This document shows, piece by piece, positions 15,767 through 24,788 of a stretch of 53,270 nt of DNA. The stretch is taken from the NCBI RefSeq assembly GCF_030732985.1, contig NZ_JASHJX010000029.1, positions 1 to 53,270 of the forward strand, in the 5' to 3' direction. Below the pieces are notes generated by a model that was given only the letters and a program-made list of their open reading frames with translations, had not been told where the DNA came from and searched no databases. This DNA comes from Nioella sp. MMSF_3534 (GTDB lineage: Bacteria > Pseudomonadota > Alphaproteobacteria > Rhodobacterales > Rhodobacteraceae). A program made the translations under genes and the position numbers. The number at the start of each line of letters is the position of its first letter. Within the stretch, counting starts at the first letter, position 1.

Positions 15767-16620
15767 CACGCCCGGGCCCCCGCCAACGCTGTTTGCACAC
15801 GGGCGACCATAGTCTGAAGCCCGTCAACGCCCGGACGCCATGCATTATTGTGCCGAGACCACCGCTGCCATACGCGACCTCCGAAGCGGTGCTCAACAGT
15901 ACAAGCCTTTGGCACTTGCCCGGTGCCTGCCAAAGTCAGCTTCGGTGCGACATAGAACATGTCAGGCGGGCAGTCCGGGTATCCCCTGGGAAGCAGGATC
16001 AGAACATCTGCCACCGTGTGGTTAAATTTGCCGACCGGCAGCGGCAGGTTTTTCAGGATGATCCCTGTGTTGCCACATTCCGTCACCACTTCAAACTCGT
16101 AGCCATGACCAGAAAGATAGATCTGATCTTTCGACGGAAGGGCATCCCCCTCCGTCGTGTGGTCGATCAGCGAAACGAACCGCTCAACCCCGGCATCGGC
16201 CAGGTTGATCACATCCGTATCCGCGATCCTCTTGTCGTGTTGCCCAGGGATTTCTTGCCAGAGGTTGTAGTTCGGCGGCAACTTGGCCAACTTGCGCAGC
16301 ACGAAGCCGCTGATGCACGCCCGAGGCCATTCGAGATCGGCGTCGTCGATCTTGAACTTGAAGCTCCGATCGGAACGGGCGACGAGCACCTTTTCCACAC
16401 CACGGCCACGAAGGTCAAAGCTTTCGTCGAGCCGGATGTCTTCGAAGTCGCCATTGGGTAGGATCGCGATGGCCGCATGCTCGTCGACGGGGCGACCACC
16501 TGCAGCCTCGATAAGCTGGCGCCCCAAGACCTTTGGATCGTCGAAGACGTGCTTTCTGAAGTTGAGGTCCTCATCGGCGATGAGGACAGGGAAGCGAGGA
16601 GTGTTTCCTTGCGATTTCAT
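15766..16620 (-). CDS. Tandem ubiquitin-like domains fused to an E2-like domain
   Basis: A 284-residue protein. Residues ~8-80 (FPVLIADEDLNFRKHVF to VEKVLVAR) and ~82-150 (FKFKIDDADLEWPR to ERFVSL) read as two beta-grasp multiubiquitin-type domains. The C-terminal ~120 residues fit a prokaryotic E2/UBC fold: YEFEVVTECGNTGIILKNLP, then DVLILLPRGYPDCPPDMFYV, then ACTVEHRFGGRVWQRWSRH. The Cys in KACTVE (~240) lies where an E2 active site would be expected, though this is inferred. The frame is also open to ATG 16659; 16620 (MKSQGNTPRF) fits the domain start better. No separate modifier with a free Gly-Gly end is encoded in the operon. Confidence 0.88.
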   Translation of the reverse strand: MKSQGNTPRFPVLIADEDLNFRKHVFDDPKVLGRQLIEAAGGRPVDEHAAIAILPNGDFEDIRLDESFDLRGRGVEKVLVARSDRSFKFKIDDADLEWPRACISGFVLRKLAKLPPNYNLWQEIPGQHDKRIADTDVINLADAGVERFVSLIDHTTEGDALPSKDQIYLSGHGYEFEVVTECGNTGIILKNLPLPVGKFNHTVADVLILLPRGYPDCPPDMFYVAPKLTLAGTGQVPKACTVEHRFGGRVWQRWSRHNNAWRPGVDGLQTMVARVQTALAGARA

Positions 16621-16689
16621 AGTTTTAGACCTTGTACATTTTGAGGTCACAGACACCATGTCTGCGCCTTCACAAGGACAATCGCGGCG

Positions 16690-19600
16690 TCAGGAAGAAT
16701 CCGGTAAGCCTGATCCGATTTTTTTTCTGAGGGTGCCGGATGGTGGCGGATTACAGATGAAAAAGTAGGGGCATCGCGCACATCGGTCGTTGCGGTTGGG
16801 TGGAAATCGGCCCTCAATGATTGAGATCGCAGCGTCTGCGATCTTCTTTTTTCGGGTTTTGATTTTACCTTCGGACATACTCAGGCGATCCAGATCACCG
16901 CCTGTCAAGTACACGAATTCCGCCTCCCCGCGTCCTTCAGCTGCAATCTGAAACGCGGCAGCATCAAGAGCATCCAACGCCGTGCTTGTCTTGCGACCTG
17001 TGCGGATACGCCGGAACACCGTCGAGTGACCGGTCTCGATTTGCTCATGCGCAGTCACCAAGACCTCGGCGTCCCCGAAGCGAAGAGAGAGAGATTGCGG
17101 CACCCGCCGGTGCTCGCCCTGCCGGAGTTGTATAAAGAATTGCAGCAACTCATCGGAAATCTGCCGATACTCGGTGGCATAGCCGTGGTCAGTCGGGCCG
17201 TGCGCTGCCCAAGCGGCATCGATAATAGTACGCATCTCGGTCTCGCCGGGGGCGTAGTTTGGGCGAGTTGTCAACTCATCGACAACAGCCTGTACGGCGT
17301 TGTGCATGCGCATGGGTGCGGACTCCATGCGCCGTCCACCAACCTGCAGCACATGGGCGAAGAAGAATCGCCGCGGACATTTGTCGAAAGTCGCGAGTTG
17401 AGACGGCGACATGCGGGCAATTCCATCGACCTCCAATGTGAAGCGCTCAGCCTCGCCTGTGACATCTCTCACCGCGGAAATCGGGGCTTGATCGGACAAA
17501 TAGCCCGAAATGTCGTCGAAAAACCTGGACCGGCTCTGCCGATGACCATTGGATTTTTTGTTGGGCGCGTACAGGAACAAACCGTCTTCCGCCCGGGATA
17601 GCGCTACGAAGAACAAACAACGCTGTTCCTCATCGTGGCCAGCATCTATTGCGTCGCATCCTCGAAACACCGGGCCCTCGATCATGCCGTCGGGTGGAGG
17701 AAGGCCACGGCTCTGTTTGGCCGAGCGTGGGATCGAGCCGCTTGTCAAAGACGGGAGATGAAGCACCTTGAACTCAAGCCCCTTGCTTCCGTGGATCGTC
17801 ATCAGACGAACAGCGTCTATGCTCTGGGCAGCGGCAGGCAGATCGCGTAAATCCCGTTCGTCCGACAGGATCACCAGACGCCGGATATGTTCCAGGAGAT
17901 CGCGGATAGGGTAGCCTGATTTTTCGGGAAGGGTTGAGCGCAGGAAGTTTTGGAATTGCCAGAGGGCAAGCGCAGGGTTGGCTTTCCCCTCACGCGCCTG
18001 TTTAGCGATGTCGGCGGCAAGGCGGGTGCGATCCAGATAGATTTTCGTGATCACCTGCCACGCGGTTGTCGTAGGCTCGATTCCCTCAAACGCATCAATA
18101 AGAGCTTTCGCTGAGGCCCGACCCCGCTCGCCCATCCCTAGTGCTGTTGCTAATATGGTGCGCCAGTCGAGCGGCAGAGGCTTCTTGCCGGCCCGAACTG
18201 CTTCGATGGCGATGGCGACGTCTTCGATAGACATCTGAAATGGCGACATCGAAGCAATGCATGTCAGCCCCATAGCCCTTGGATCGATCACGAGCGATAG
18301 GAGGGACAATGCTTCCTTGATCTCCGGCCGGTCGAACAAAGGGCCGAGGAACAGCACCGGGATCCCACGCGCCTCGAGGCCCGCAGCTATTTCTGCCAAA
18401 CGTGCATTTCCCTTGCAGATCACGGCCTGGTCGCTAAAAGCGGTCGTATCATCGCAGGCAGCCATTATGCGTGCTGCGATTTCGTCAATCTCGTGATCTT
18501 TGGAGTCAACAGAAACGAAAGAGGGCGATACACCGCTTTTGCCCTTGAAGGCATTTGCCTGAAAACCCGTAGCCGCCATGCGCGTCGCCGCGAAAGCGCT
18601 GAACGTGTCGCAGATTTCCTGAGACGATCGGTAGTTCATACTGAGTTGCATCGACGTCCCACCCGGGAAGTCTTCGGCCTCGAACCGGTCGATATTGTAT
18701 GAGGACGCGCCCCGAAAACGGTAGATCGATTGCTTGGCATCTCCAACGACCCAGAGGTTCTTGCCGTCCGGTTTGAGAGCGCGCAGAAGCCGAACGCTTG
18801 CGCGGTTCACGTCCTGATACTCGTCCACAAGGACGTGTTCATATCGCCCTCGCAACTCCTTTCGCACGGCCTCGTCGGATTCGACCAAGGCCGTTGGGCG
18901 GGCGACAAGATCGCCGAAATCGACCGCACCGCGCTCGGATTTCAATTGTTCATAGAGGTCGTAAACGGAGGCGATCTCGAGGCATTTCTCCGCAGCTATC
19001 TTGTCTTCTTCCGCCTCCGCCGCATCAGCCATCTGCTGCGCCAGCTCGCGGTAGCGATGTTGATCGACAACTTCGTCTTTCGCCCGGGAGATTGCCGAAA
19101 GGATGGATCGCAAATTGTCGGTTGGGTCCCAAAGATCGTTGAAATGCTTTAGCCTCAGGCGCGGGAATTCATCCTCAAGAAGCGCTATGGCTTCCGTGGC
19201 ATCGATTAAGCGCGGGTCTGGAGACAATCCTGCCCGATCATGGAACCGGCGCAGAAGGTCGAGCCCAAAAGAGTGAAATGTTCCGATCCACGCAGACCCG
19301 GCTGCTTCCGGCCAGGCCAGCATGGCACGATCCGTCATTTCACCGGCCGCCTTGTTGGAGAAGGTGAGCAGCAAGATGCTCTCTGGATCGACGCTTCGGT
19401 CCTTCAATACCGACAGCCGGCCGACGAGCGTCTGAGTTTTTCCGGTGCCAGGCCCAGCTTTCAGGAGCAAGGCCTTGCCTTCATGTTCAGCCGCGCGTCG
19501 CTGTTCTTCGTTCAAGGGTTTGGGCGGCGAGGCCGCATCCTCATCCGGCTCAAACTGCGGAAGAAAGAGCGCATCAAAAAGCTGAACCGCCACCATCGGA

Positions 19601-20103
19601 TAGGGGGCACCCAGCTTCTTGGTGATGTCACTAGCGCTCAAACCTTCGTCGATATGCCACGACCGGGCCAATGCGCGTGGAAACAGGAACTCGCGTGCAA
19701 AGAGGTCCATTTGGACCTCCTCGCGAGCGCGATTGCTATAGTCGACTACTCGATCAGCGCCGACAGATGACGGGTCTGCAGACCGCGCTGGATCGACCTC
19801 CATGGTTGGAGGTATGTCTACTTCACCACCAAATTCGTGGTGCCCGATTTCGTGCGCGACCAGGAAAGCGTCGAGAAATTTATTGCCCGTGTCCTCATGC
19901 AGGATGGTGGCAGATGCCCGTTGCAGAAGAGCTTTGCCGCCTTTGAGCTGCGGATGACCCGCTGGAAGTCTTCTCACCTCAAGATCGCGAACTCCGGCTT
20001 CAGCCAAAACGAATTCATAAGGCTGTGTGGGATCGCCGCCCTTGTTCACACGGTGATTATGAAGATCGGTCGCCCGTGCGCGTATCGCTTCAATCCGATC
20101 CAT
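16690..20103 (-). CDS. ImmA/IrrE peptidase - UvrD helicase - Fe-S nuclease-like fusion
   Basis: A 1137-residue fusion. Residues 84-90 (HEIGHHE, within [15 protein letters not shown]) form a gluzincin zinc site as in ImmA/IrrE peptidases. A UvrD/Rep superfamily-1 helicase follows, with Walker A AGPGTGKT (~217), motif [37 protein letters not shown] and [12 protein letters not shown]. The last ~200 residues resemble an AddB/Cas4-type PD-(D/E)XK domain with the four-Cys cluster (DKCPRRF, then [10 protein letters not shown]). The expected catalytic D-x-K strand, however, reads FRRIRTG, so the nuclease may be inactive. Start 20103 ([11 protein letters not shown]) is chosen because it overlaps the upstream gene by only 14 nt. 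In this operon it probably senses or remodels invading DNA, and the peptidase may cleave a regulator. Confidence 0.9.
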   Translation of the reverse strand: MDRIEAIRARATDLHNHRVNKGGDPTQPYEFVLAEAGVRDLEVRRLPAGHPQLKGGKALLQRASATILHEDTGNKFLDAFLVAHEIGHHEFGGEVDIPPTMEVDPARSADPSSVGADRVVDYSNRAREEVQMDLFAREFLFPRALARSWHIDEGLSASDITKKLGAPYPMVAVQLFDALFLPQFEPDEDAASPPKPLNEEQRRAAEHEGKALLLKAGPGTGKTQTLVGRLSVLKDRSVDPESILLLTFSNKAAGEMTDRAMLAWPEAAGSAWIGTFHSFGLDLLRRFHDRAGLSPDPRLIDATEAIALLEDEFPRLRLKHFNDLWDPTDNLRSILSAISRAKDEVVDQHRYRELAQQMADAAEAEEDKIAAEKCLEIASVYDLYEQLKSERGAVDFGDLVARPTALVESDEAVRKELRGRYEHVLVDEYQDVNRASVRLLRALKPDGKNLWVVGDAKQSIYRFRGASSYNIDRFEAEDFPGGTSMQLSMNYRSSQEICDTFSAFAATRMAATGFQANAFKGKSGVSPSFVSVDSKDHEIDEIAARIMAACDDTTAFSDQAVICKGNARLAEIAAGLEARGIPVLFLGPLFDRPEIKEALSLLSLVIDPRAMGLTCIASMSPFQMSIEDVAIAIEAVRAGKKPLPLDWRTILATALGMGERGRASAKALIDAFEGIEPTTTAWQVITKIYLDRTRLAADIAKQAREGKANPALALWQFQNFLRSTLPEKSGYPIRDLLEHIRRLVILSDERDLRDLPAAAQSIDAVRLMTIHGSKGLEFKVLHLPSLTSGSIPRSAKQSRGLPPPDGMIEGPVFRGCDAIDAGHDEEQRCLFFVALSRAEDGLFLYAPNKKSNGHRQSRSRFFDDISGYLSDQAPISAVRDVTGEAERFTLEVDGIARMSPSQLATFDKCPRRFFFAHVLQVGGRRMESAPMRMHNAVQAVVDELTTRPNYAPGETEMRTIIDAAWAAHGPTDHGYATEYRQISDELLQFFIQLRQGEHRRVPQSLSLRFGDAEVLVTAHEQIETGHSTVFRRIRTGRKTSTALDALDAAAFQIAAEGRGEAEFVYLTGGDLDRLSMSEGKIKTRKKKIADAAISIIEGRFPPNRNDRCARCPYFFICNPPPSGTLRKKIGSGLPDSS

Positions 20104-20638
20104 CGTCAGATAGCAGCGACTGCAACACGCGCTGCTCCTCCTCGGAAAGCCCGGCGCGACCAACGTAATCTTGGAAGTCGATCGGTGGCACGGCTCCTGG
20201 CTTTACATCTGATTTCATCGAAACGGCGTGCCCATCCCCTTGTTGCATGCCGCTGATGACATCCTGCATGTGTACGCCGAGCTTATTTGCCAGAGTTTTC
20301 AACAGGCTCGTTGGCATCGACGCGATATGGACAACTTCGGCGGTCAAGCCGGTGAAGAAGGCTCGAGGAAGACCGAGGTCACGGGCAAATTCCCTTACAC
20401 CTGTTCCAAAAAGGGATTGTCGGACGTGTTGGACGCGTAGCGCTTCCGCGCTTACAGCCTTGGTTTCAAGTGGAAGACTTGCCTCAGCCGACGCCAAATC
20501 GCTCATCGACAGTTCGTTGAAGAGCGCGAGGAGGTCCTGGGTGAATTCCGGGAAACGCTGGAGGTATGCCTTGAGAATTGCAGGCGACATCTCCTCTTCC
20601 ACGGTGAAGTCGTTGAGGACGTCTTCTCTATTGGCCAT
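20090..20638 (-). CDS. Unassigned regulator-like protein (182 aa)
   Basis: A helical, acidic protein of 182 residues ([18 protein letters not shown] to LLSDDGSD). The block [19 protein letters not shown] with [19 protein letters not shown] could be a helix-turn-helix or a structural helix pair. Its start overlaps the sigma-like gene and its end overlaps the helicase-peptidase gene, which tie it tightly to both. By position it could be an anti-sigma factor or repressor that the ImmA/IrrE peptidase cleaves, by analogy with ImmA-ImmR. That is inference only; no cleavage site or family match is visible. Confidence 0.6.
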   Translation of the reverse strand: MANREDVLNDFTVEEEMSPAILKAYLQRFPEFTQDLLALFNELSMSDLASAEASLPLETKAVSAEALRVQHVRQSLFGTGVREFARDLGLPRAFFTGLTAEVVHIASMPTSLLKTLANKLGVHMQDVISGMQQGDGHAVSMKSDVKPGAVPPIDFQDYVGRAGLSEEEQRVLQSLLSDDGSD

Positions 20639-21434
20639 CACCAACCTCCAGTTCCAGCGCTTGCCGAATTTTTTTAAAAGCACGATCTCGTCGGTTGCGC
20701 ACAGTCTTTTCAACGCAGCCCAAAAGTTCCGTCATCGAGGGTTCGCCATCTTTGTTCGTCTCAATAGGAATGTCTGCGAGTATCAAATCAATTACCTCTC
20801 GTTCGTCTGTCGGTAGAGCGTTAATCGCGTCACGCAGATGAATCCGGTAATCGAGATCCTCTTCAGCCGTGAGGCCGACTTTCTTGTATCGGTCGAGAGC
20901 GGCTTCGACGACAGCACGCACCTCGCCGGTGATTTCGTCCTCGATGTCCTCGCTCGCGTTTTCCCGTCGGCTTACTTTGCGGAGCTTCGTGATGTGCGCC
21001 GCGCGAACAGCCTTGTCGAAGACAACTTCATAGATATCGAGTTGTTCGTCATAGTCCTGCCGGTCGGTGAACATCAGCTCCGTGACATGATCGACAGTTG
21101 CGTCACGAATTTCAGAAAGACGCGCATCTTCATGGACTTTTTCACCCATGCGCCGGTTTGCCCTCGGACACGCCGCTTCGACTCGATCGCGCAGAATGTC
21201 GTAGAGCTGAATGAACCGACCATCCGAATTGTCCGACTTCGTCTGGCGTAGATAATAGACGAGCACTTCAGACGGGACATACTCGCTGTGACGTCGATCC
21301 CTTATCGATGCGCGGTTAAGCAATTCGTCGAAAGGCCATTGGACGCTCTTCTCGATGTACTGCATTGTTGGCGGTCGCCGCGTGTAGAGTTCGCCGCCAA
21401 TTTTGCGTTTCTTAAGTGGCTGGACAACCATCAA
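20628..21434 (-). CDS. Sigma-70-like factor heading the ubiquitin-like operon
   Basis: A 268-residue protein. The C-terminal block RDAINALPTDEREVIDLILAD, followed by TELLGCVEKTVRNRRDRAFKKIR, is a sigma region-4-like helix-turn-helix. The middle (MFTDRQDYDEQLDIYEVVFD, then KLRKVSRRENASEDIEDE) fits region 2 and a linker of ECF-like or phage-type sigma factors, although region 2 is weak. A factor of this sort could direct RNA polymerase to the operon itself or to other island genes. It is first in the transcript, and its TGA overlaps the start of the next gene. Confidence 0.78.
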   Translation of the reverse strand: MMVVQPLKKRKIGGELYTRRPPTMQYIEKSVQWPFDELLNRASIRDRRHSEYVPSEVLVYYLRQTKSDNSDGRFIQLYDILRDRVEAACPRANRRMGEKVHEDARLSEIRDATVDHVTELMFTDRQDYDEQLDIYEVVFDKAVRAAHITKLRKVSRRENASEDIEDEITGEVRAVVEAALDRYKKVGLTAEEDLDYRIHLRDAINALPTDEREVIDLILADIPIETNKDGEPSMTELLGCVEKTVRNRRDRAFKKIRQALELEVGDGQ

Positions 21435-21451
21435 TCATTGCTCTTTTTTCG

Positions 21452-21479
21452 ATATTCTTAAATAAGCCAATAAGTTCAA
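21452..21479 (-). promoter_or_regulatory. Candidate promoter of the ubiquitin-like operon
   Basis: On the minus strand TTGAAC (21479-21474) and GAATAT (21457-21452) are 16 bp apart, in an AT-rich leader 18 nt before the sigma-like ATG. It could be read by the housekeeping sigma; whether the encoded sigma-like protein also uses it cannot be seen. Confidence 0.35.
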
Positions 21480-21615
21480 TCGATGACGGCATCAGGGATA
21501 ACAAATTCTACTATGACGACAGCCCAAGCGCAACGGAACTCCGCCCCTAAAAGACACGTGAATTCTGCACAAAATTTGCCGCCAATAGCTAACAGCGGTA
21601 AATTGGCAGCATATC

Positions 21616-22125
21616 ATGACACTTCAATCAAGCGGGATCGGGCGGGTTCTGAGCCAGAACCTTCATTTGTCGTCAGACGAAACCCACGAGCGCGAAAAAG
21701 CAGAAGAGGCCGATCGTGCCTCCTATCGCCGAAATTACTGGCAAGGATACACCAAGAAAATCAAACGGATCTTCGGGACGGTTACTCCTGCAGAATACCA
21801 AGCGGTAAAGTCGAGAGCTGACGAAACCGAACGATCCGTCTGGGGACAGGTCTGGGCCGAGGCGCAGGCTTACAATAATGGGCGCAATCTGGCCTCTGGT
21901 GAGATCGCAGATCAACAACGCCTATTGATTGCTGAATTGCGCCGGATTGGGAACAACTTGAACCAACTTGCTCGTCTTGGGCACATCCAGAATAGAAAAC
22001 ACGGTAGCATCAAAGCAACTGACGATGCGATTACCGCTGACGCAATGCTACAACTGGCCAAGCTGGAAGAGGCAGTCACCAAGTTCGACGATGGGGTGGC
22101 GATCCGCGTCCAGCAGCAAGATTGA
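21616..22125 (+). CDS. mobC: MobC-like relaxosome protein
   Basis: A 169-residue protein. The C-terminal block LLIAELRRIGNNLNQLARLG is the signature of MobC-type accessory proteins, which open the transfer origin for the relaxase. The N-terminal ~60 residues are highly charged (SSDETHEREKAEEADRASYR) and followed by YWQGYTKKIKRIFG. Its TGA overlaps the ATG of a truncated relaxase gene (TGATG, 22123-22127), showing the ancestral mobC-relaxase coupling. The intact relaxase now lies 3.7 kb further on. Confidence 0.85.
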   Translation: MTLQSSGIGRVLSQNLHLSSDETHEREKAEEADRASYRRNYWQGYTKKIKRIFGTVTPAEYQAVKSRADETERSVWGQVWAEAQAYNNGRNLASGEIADQQRLLIAELRRIGNNLNQLARLGHIQNRKHGSIKATDDAITADAMLQLAKLEEAVTKFDDGVAIRVQQQD

Positions 22126-22265
22126 TGATCATCAAATCCATGTCTCGCAAAGCGCCGACGTTTGGCCAACTGGTGGACTACATCGCGCGCGGTTCAAATG
22201 TGCAGACCGGCACCAAATCACCAGTTCGAACACTCGTTTTCTACGCGGCGAAAGATCGTGAATGA
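22125..22265 (+). pseudogene. Truncated 5' fragment of a relaxase gene
   Basis: A 46-codon remnant starting MIIKSMSRKAPTFGQL, identical apart from one residue to the first 30 codons of the intact relaxase at 25802. Similarity ends abruptly after QTGT (about 22215). The frame then reads unrelated sequence to a TGA. It is coupled to the MobC-like gene. The fragment marks the left edge of an insertion or duplication. Confidence 0.85.
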
Positions 22266-22329
22266 GCCCATTTTCCGGATGCTGCGCTCTGATCGATGTC
22301 GGCTATTTTAGGTTTAGTGTATATCTTCA

Positions 22330-22348
22330 AGCCCAGCTTACTTGGGCT
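22330..22348 (-). terminator. Hairpin at the end of the HExxH cassette
   Basis: AGCCCA and TGGGCT pair around a 7-nt loop and overlap the stop codon of the 213-aa gene. There is no U-tract, so termination is only possible, not shown. Confidence 0.3.
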
Positions 22349-22979
22349 CGTGCTCATTGGAGTATTTTTCTTTGATCAAGTCAGTGGTCGCCAAAGAAAT
22401 CCGGTGTAGGTCGCGTGGATCTGGGCGGATGCAGTCGGGATGGACCGGCGCATAGCCTTGTCGTTCGGTTAATTCCTGCCCGTCTTTGAAGAATTTTCGG
22501 TCGTCGTGGGGGAATTGGAAATAGGGGTAGCCCTCGTCGGCCTCAAACCGTAGCAGTTTTCCAGGGTACCCGAACAGATTCTCGATGCCGTTGTCTTCGC
22601 ACCATCCGCAGCCAAGCGAGGACCGGCTGTTGGTGCGTTCGCGTTCAAGGCAAATCTGACAGGGTTCCGTGAAATAGTCGTAGTCGAACTCTTCCGCTTT
22701 GCGCGCCCTGTTGGCCGCCACTTCGGCCCGGTCTTCTTGGACGGAATTGATCCGCGGGCGATACAAAAACCAGATGTCGCCACGGTGCGTGTCGTGGACC
22801 TTGACGTTCAATCGCCCCGCCAATTCGTGGGGCTGAAGACCCGCCCATTTGTGAAAATCTAGCAATTCGTCGTCTTTGCGCCAGTCGCGGCCTGTGCCGT
22901 CACACTTTCCGCACTCAAGGTTCACATTCGAATAGGTGCCGTCTTCGTTGCATCTCATACAATGGAGGAAATATGGCAT
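22338..22979 (-). CDS. Zinc-ribbon protein of the HExxH cassette (213 aa)
   Basis: Start MPYFLHCMRC is chosen because it overlaps the preceding gene's stop by 7 nt. Near the N-terminus CMRC and CGKCDGTGRDW resemble DnaJ-type CxxCxGxG zinc ribbons. A second set, CQICLERE and CGWCEDNG, lies ~110-140. The rest is Trp/Tyr/His-rich and acidic (HDDRKFFKDGQEL). The protein probably binds zinc and a protein partner. It is the last gene of a three-gene minus-strand operon with overlapping starts and stops. No family assigned. Confidence 0.72.
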   Translation of the reverse strand: MPYFLHCMRCNEDGTYSNVNLECGKCDGTGRDWRKDDELLDFHKWAGLQPHELAGRLNVKVHDTHRGDIWFLYRPRINSVQEDRAEVAANRARKAEEFDYDYFTEPCQICLERERTNSRSSLGCGWCEDNGIENLFGYPGKLLRFEADEGYPYFQFPHDDRKFFKDGQELTERQGYAPVHPDCIRPDPRDLHRISLATTDLIKEKYSNEHEPK

Positions 22980-22986
22980 TTTGCTC

Positions 22987-23478
22987 TCATATAATGTTGA
23001 TAATATTGCCCTTTTTAAAGAGCTTATTGCACCTGAGACGGCCTGCATCGTCGACCAGCACACCGGCCTCAATCAGCCACTCGAAGAACTCTGGCGTAAG
23101 GTCTGAGTTCTCAAGATAGGCGTAAAGATCGGTTTTGCAGATGTAGAACTGTTCGATCTCATTGTCATAATCCAGCTGGTCGATGAAATCGTCCACCGCC
23201 CATCCTTTGAGAACCCGTATATCGACGACGCCGGAGGCCGCGAAAAGGACAGCAGCCAGAACACCGGATGTTGTCGATAAGCTTGGCCCTGCTTCGGCCA
23301 GTCCCATTGAGGCCAGCACGGCTGCCGCGATGTCGCGGATGGACGCCTTTTGTGTCTTTACCAGGATCTGAAGCTCGGCCCTATGGGTACTATCATTTGC
23401 GGCGGCATCGTGGAGCAAAGCCCCGAAAACTGACGAGGTTTCGAATTCCACAACCAGGGTTCTGGGGTCTTGGGTCAT
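22987..23478 (-). CDS. Middle gene of the HExxH cassette (163 aa)
   Basis: A 163-residue protein. An N-terminal segment of helices (VVEFETSSVFGALLHDAAAN) is followed by the Ala/Val-rich stretch SGVLAAVLFAASGVVDIRVL, which could be a buried helix or a weak membrane segment. It ends in a winged-helix-like part (LTPEFFEWLIEAGVLVDDAGR) and the hydrophobic tail GNIINII. Its ATG overlaps the TGA of the 437-aa gene (ATGA, 23475-23478). Function unknown. Confidence 0.68.
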   Translation of the reverse strand: MTQDPRTLVVEFETSSVFGALLHDAAANDSTHRAELQILVKTQKASIRDIAAAVLASMGLAEAGPSLSTTSGVLAAVLFAASGVVDIRVLKGWAVDDFIDQLDYDNEIEQFYICKTDLYAYLENSDLTPEFFEWLIEAGVLVDDAGRLRCNKLFKKGNIINII

Positions 23479-24788
23479 CGTTGAAAAACCTTCTCACCAG
23501 GGGGCAGATCAAGCCGTTGAAGGCTGCGGCTAATCCCCTGACTAGAATTACATTTTAAGGCATCATTCCAGTCTTCAGGCCCGTGATCAACACAATTCAA
23601 AAACCAGTCCTGAGCGGCCGCGTAAGGCGTAGCCTCTAACGTGCGCAGAGCGAAGTCGCCAAGCCTTGCGATATCTGCGGATGATGTGGTGCAGTCAAGT
23701 GTCGCAGCTAAGATCTTGCCAAATTTCTGGTCTCGCATCGCAGCCGAGCACAGCGCCAAAGGCACATTCAGTTCTGCTACGTCTCCCCATCCTGTGCCTT
23801 CAACGGCTTTGGCTACAGCATCGGACAGGGGTGTGTAGCGTACGCGGTTGGGGGTGCGGTTGCGCCCTAGGAGGATGTCATGGTTCACACAAGAGGCAAC
23901 GGCCACGGCAGCTGCGGCCACGGCGGCTTCGGCGTGGATAAGGGCTTCAATGTGGCGCGCAGCTTTCTTGCTGTCCCAACGGGGCATGTCGTAGTCATCA
24001 AAAACATCCAGAATGAAATCAGAGTAATCCTCTTTGCTTGCACTAGGGTGTTCGGCCATGTGCAGATAGGTTTGCCGCAATTTGGGCCACAGTTTCGCCA
24101 GCTCTGTGATCTGTTTGAACCGGTTTTGGTCGCCAAAATCCGTGGCCCGCAAAACTGGGTCGATGGCCGCAACAAAGATATGATGATCGATCAGGTCAAG
24201 TGAATGCCCATTGTGGCTGGCAATAAAATCATGGGTTCGAGTGTAAACGACAGGCAGCTGTATGAAGGCCTGTTCGGGCAGAGCATTAGTCGACACCGCC
24301 TGAAAAGAAACGGCCATCGCCTCGGTCAGTGAGACCAGGGAAGCGGGTTTTTGATCGTGAAATTCGCGGAGCTGGAGGGCGTCATACCGATTTTGGATAA
24401 TGGCGGATGACCAGATTTGGCGTCCTGCGTCTCCTGTACGCATACTAAAGGTCTCCAGACCTTCGCCTAAGCGAAAGCTGATCTCATCTGGGGCTGTGCG
24501 CACCGCATCATAGATTGCCTCGGCTCGGCGCCAAAGGTAATTTGTGAAGTTGCCAAAATATGGATACTGCAACGCCTGAAGGACATGACAGCATTCATGA
24601 GCCACTTGTTGGCGCACACGAAGAGAGGGGAGCGCGTTCAACCGAAAAGAGGCGGTGTTGTCGCCACTGAACCCATCGGGCAGCCGCATGGCAAACAACG
24701 AAAAGTCGAAATAAGCGTCTGGAAGATCCGGCGCGGCCATGTGCACCAAACGTTCGCGATCCAAGAATTTGATGTTTGGTGACGTCAT
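23475..24788 (-). CDS. Predicted HExxH metallopeptidase-like protein (437 aa)
   Basis: Residues 64-68 in RQQVAHECCHVLQALQYPYF form an HExxH zinc motif on a helix, as in gluzincin peptidases. A Glu in LVSLTEAMAVSFQAV ~100 residues later could be the third ligand. The rest is helical, with an Ala-rich stretch (~285-305, AEAAVAAAAVAVASCV). There is no signal peptide, so it would act in the cytoplasm. It leads the three-gene operon 24788-22338. Proteolytic effectors in compact operons on islands are often defence or toxin systems, but no known system matches by eye. Confidence 0.72.
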   Translation of the reverse strand: MTSPNIKFLDRERLVHMAAPDLPDAYFDFSLFAMRLPDGFSGDNTASFRLNALPSLRVRQQVAHECCHVLQALQYPYFGNFTNYLWRRAEAIYDAVRTAPDEISFRLGEGLETFSMRTGDAGRQIWSSAIIQNRYDALQLREFHDQKPASLVSLTEAMAVSFQAVSTNALPEQAFIQLPVVYTRTHDFIASHNGHSLDLIDHHIFVAAIDPVLRATDFGDQNRFKQITELAKLWPKLRQTYLHMAEHPSASKEDYSDFILDVFDDYDMPRWDSKKAARHIEALIHAEAAVAAAAVAVASCVNHDILLGRNRTPNRVRYTPLSDAVAKAVEGTGWGDVAELNVPLALCSAAMRDQKFGKILAATLDCTTSSADIARLGDFALRTLEATPYAAAQDWFLNCVDHGPEDWNDALKCNSSQGISRSLQRLDLPPGEKVFQR

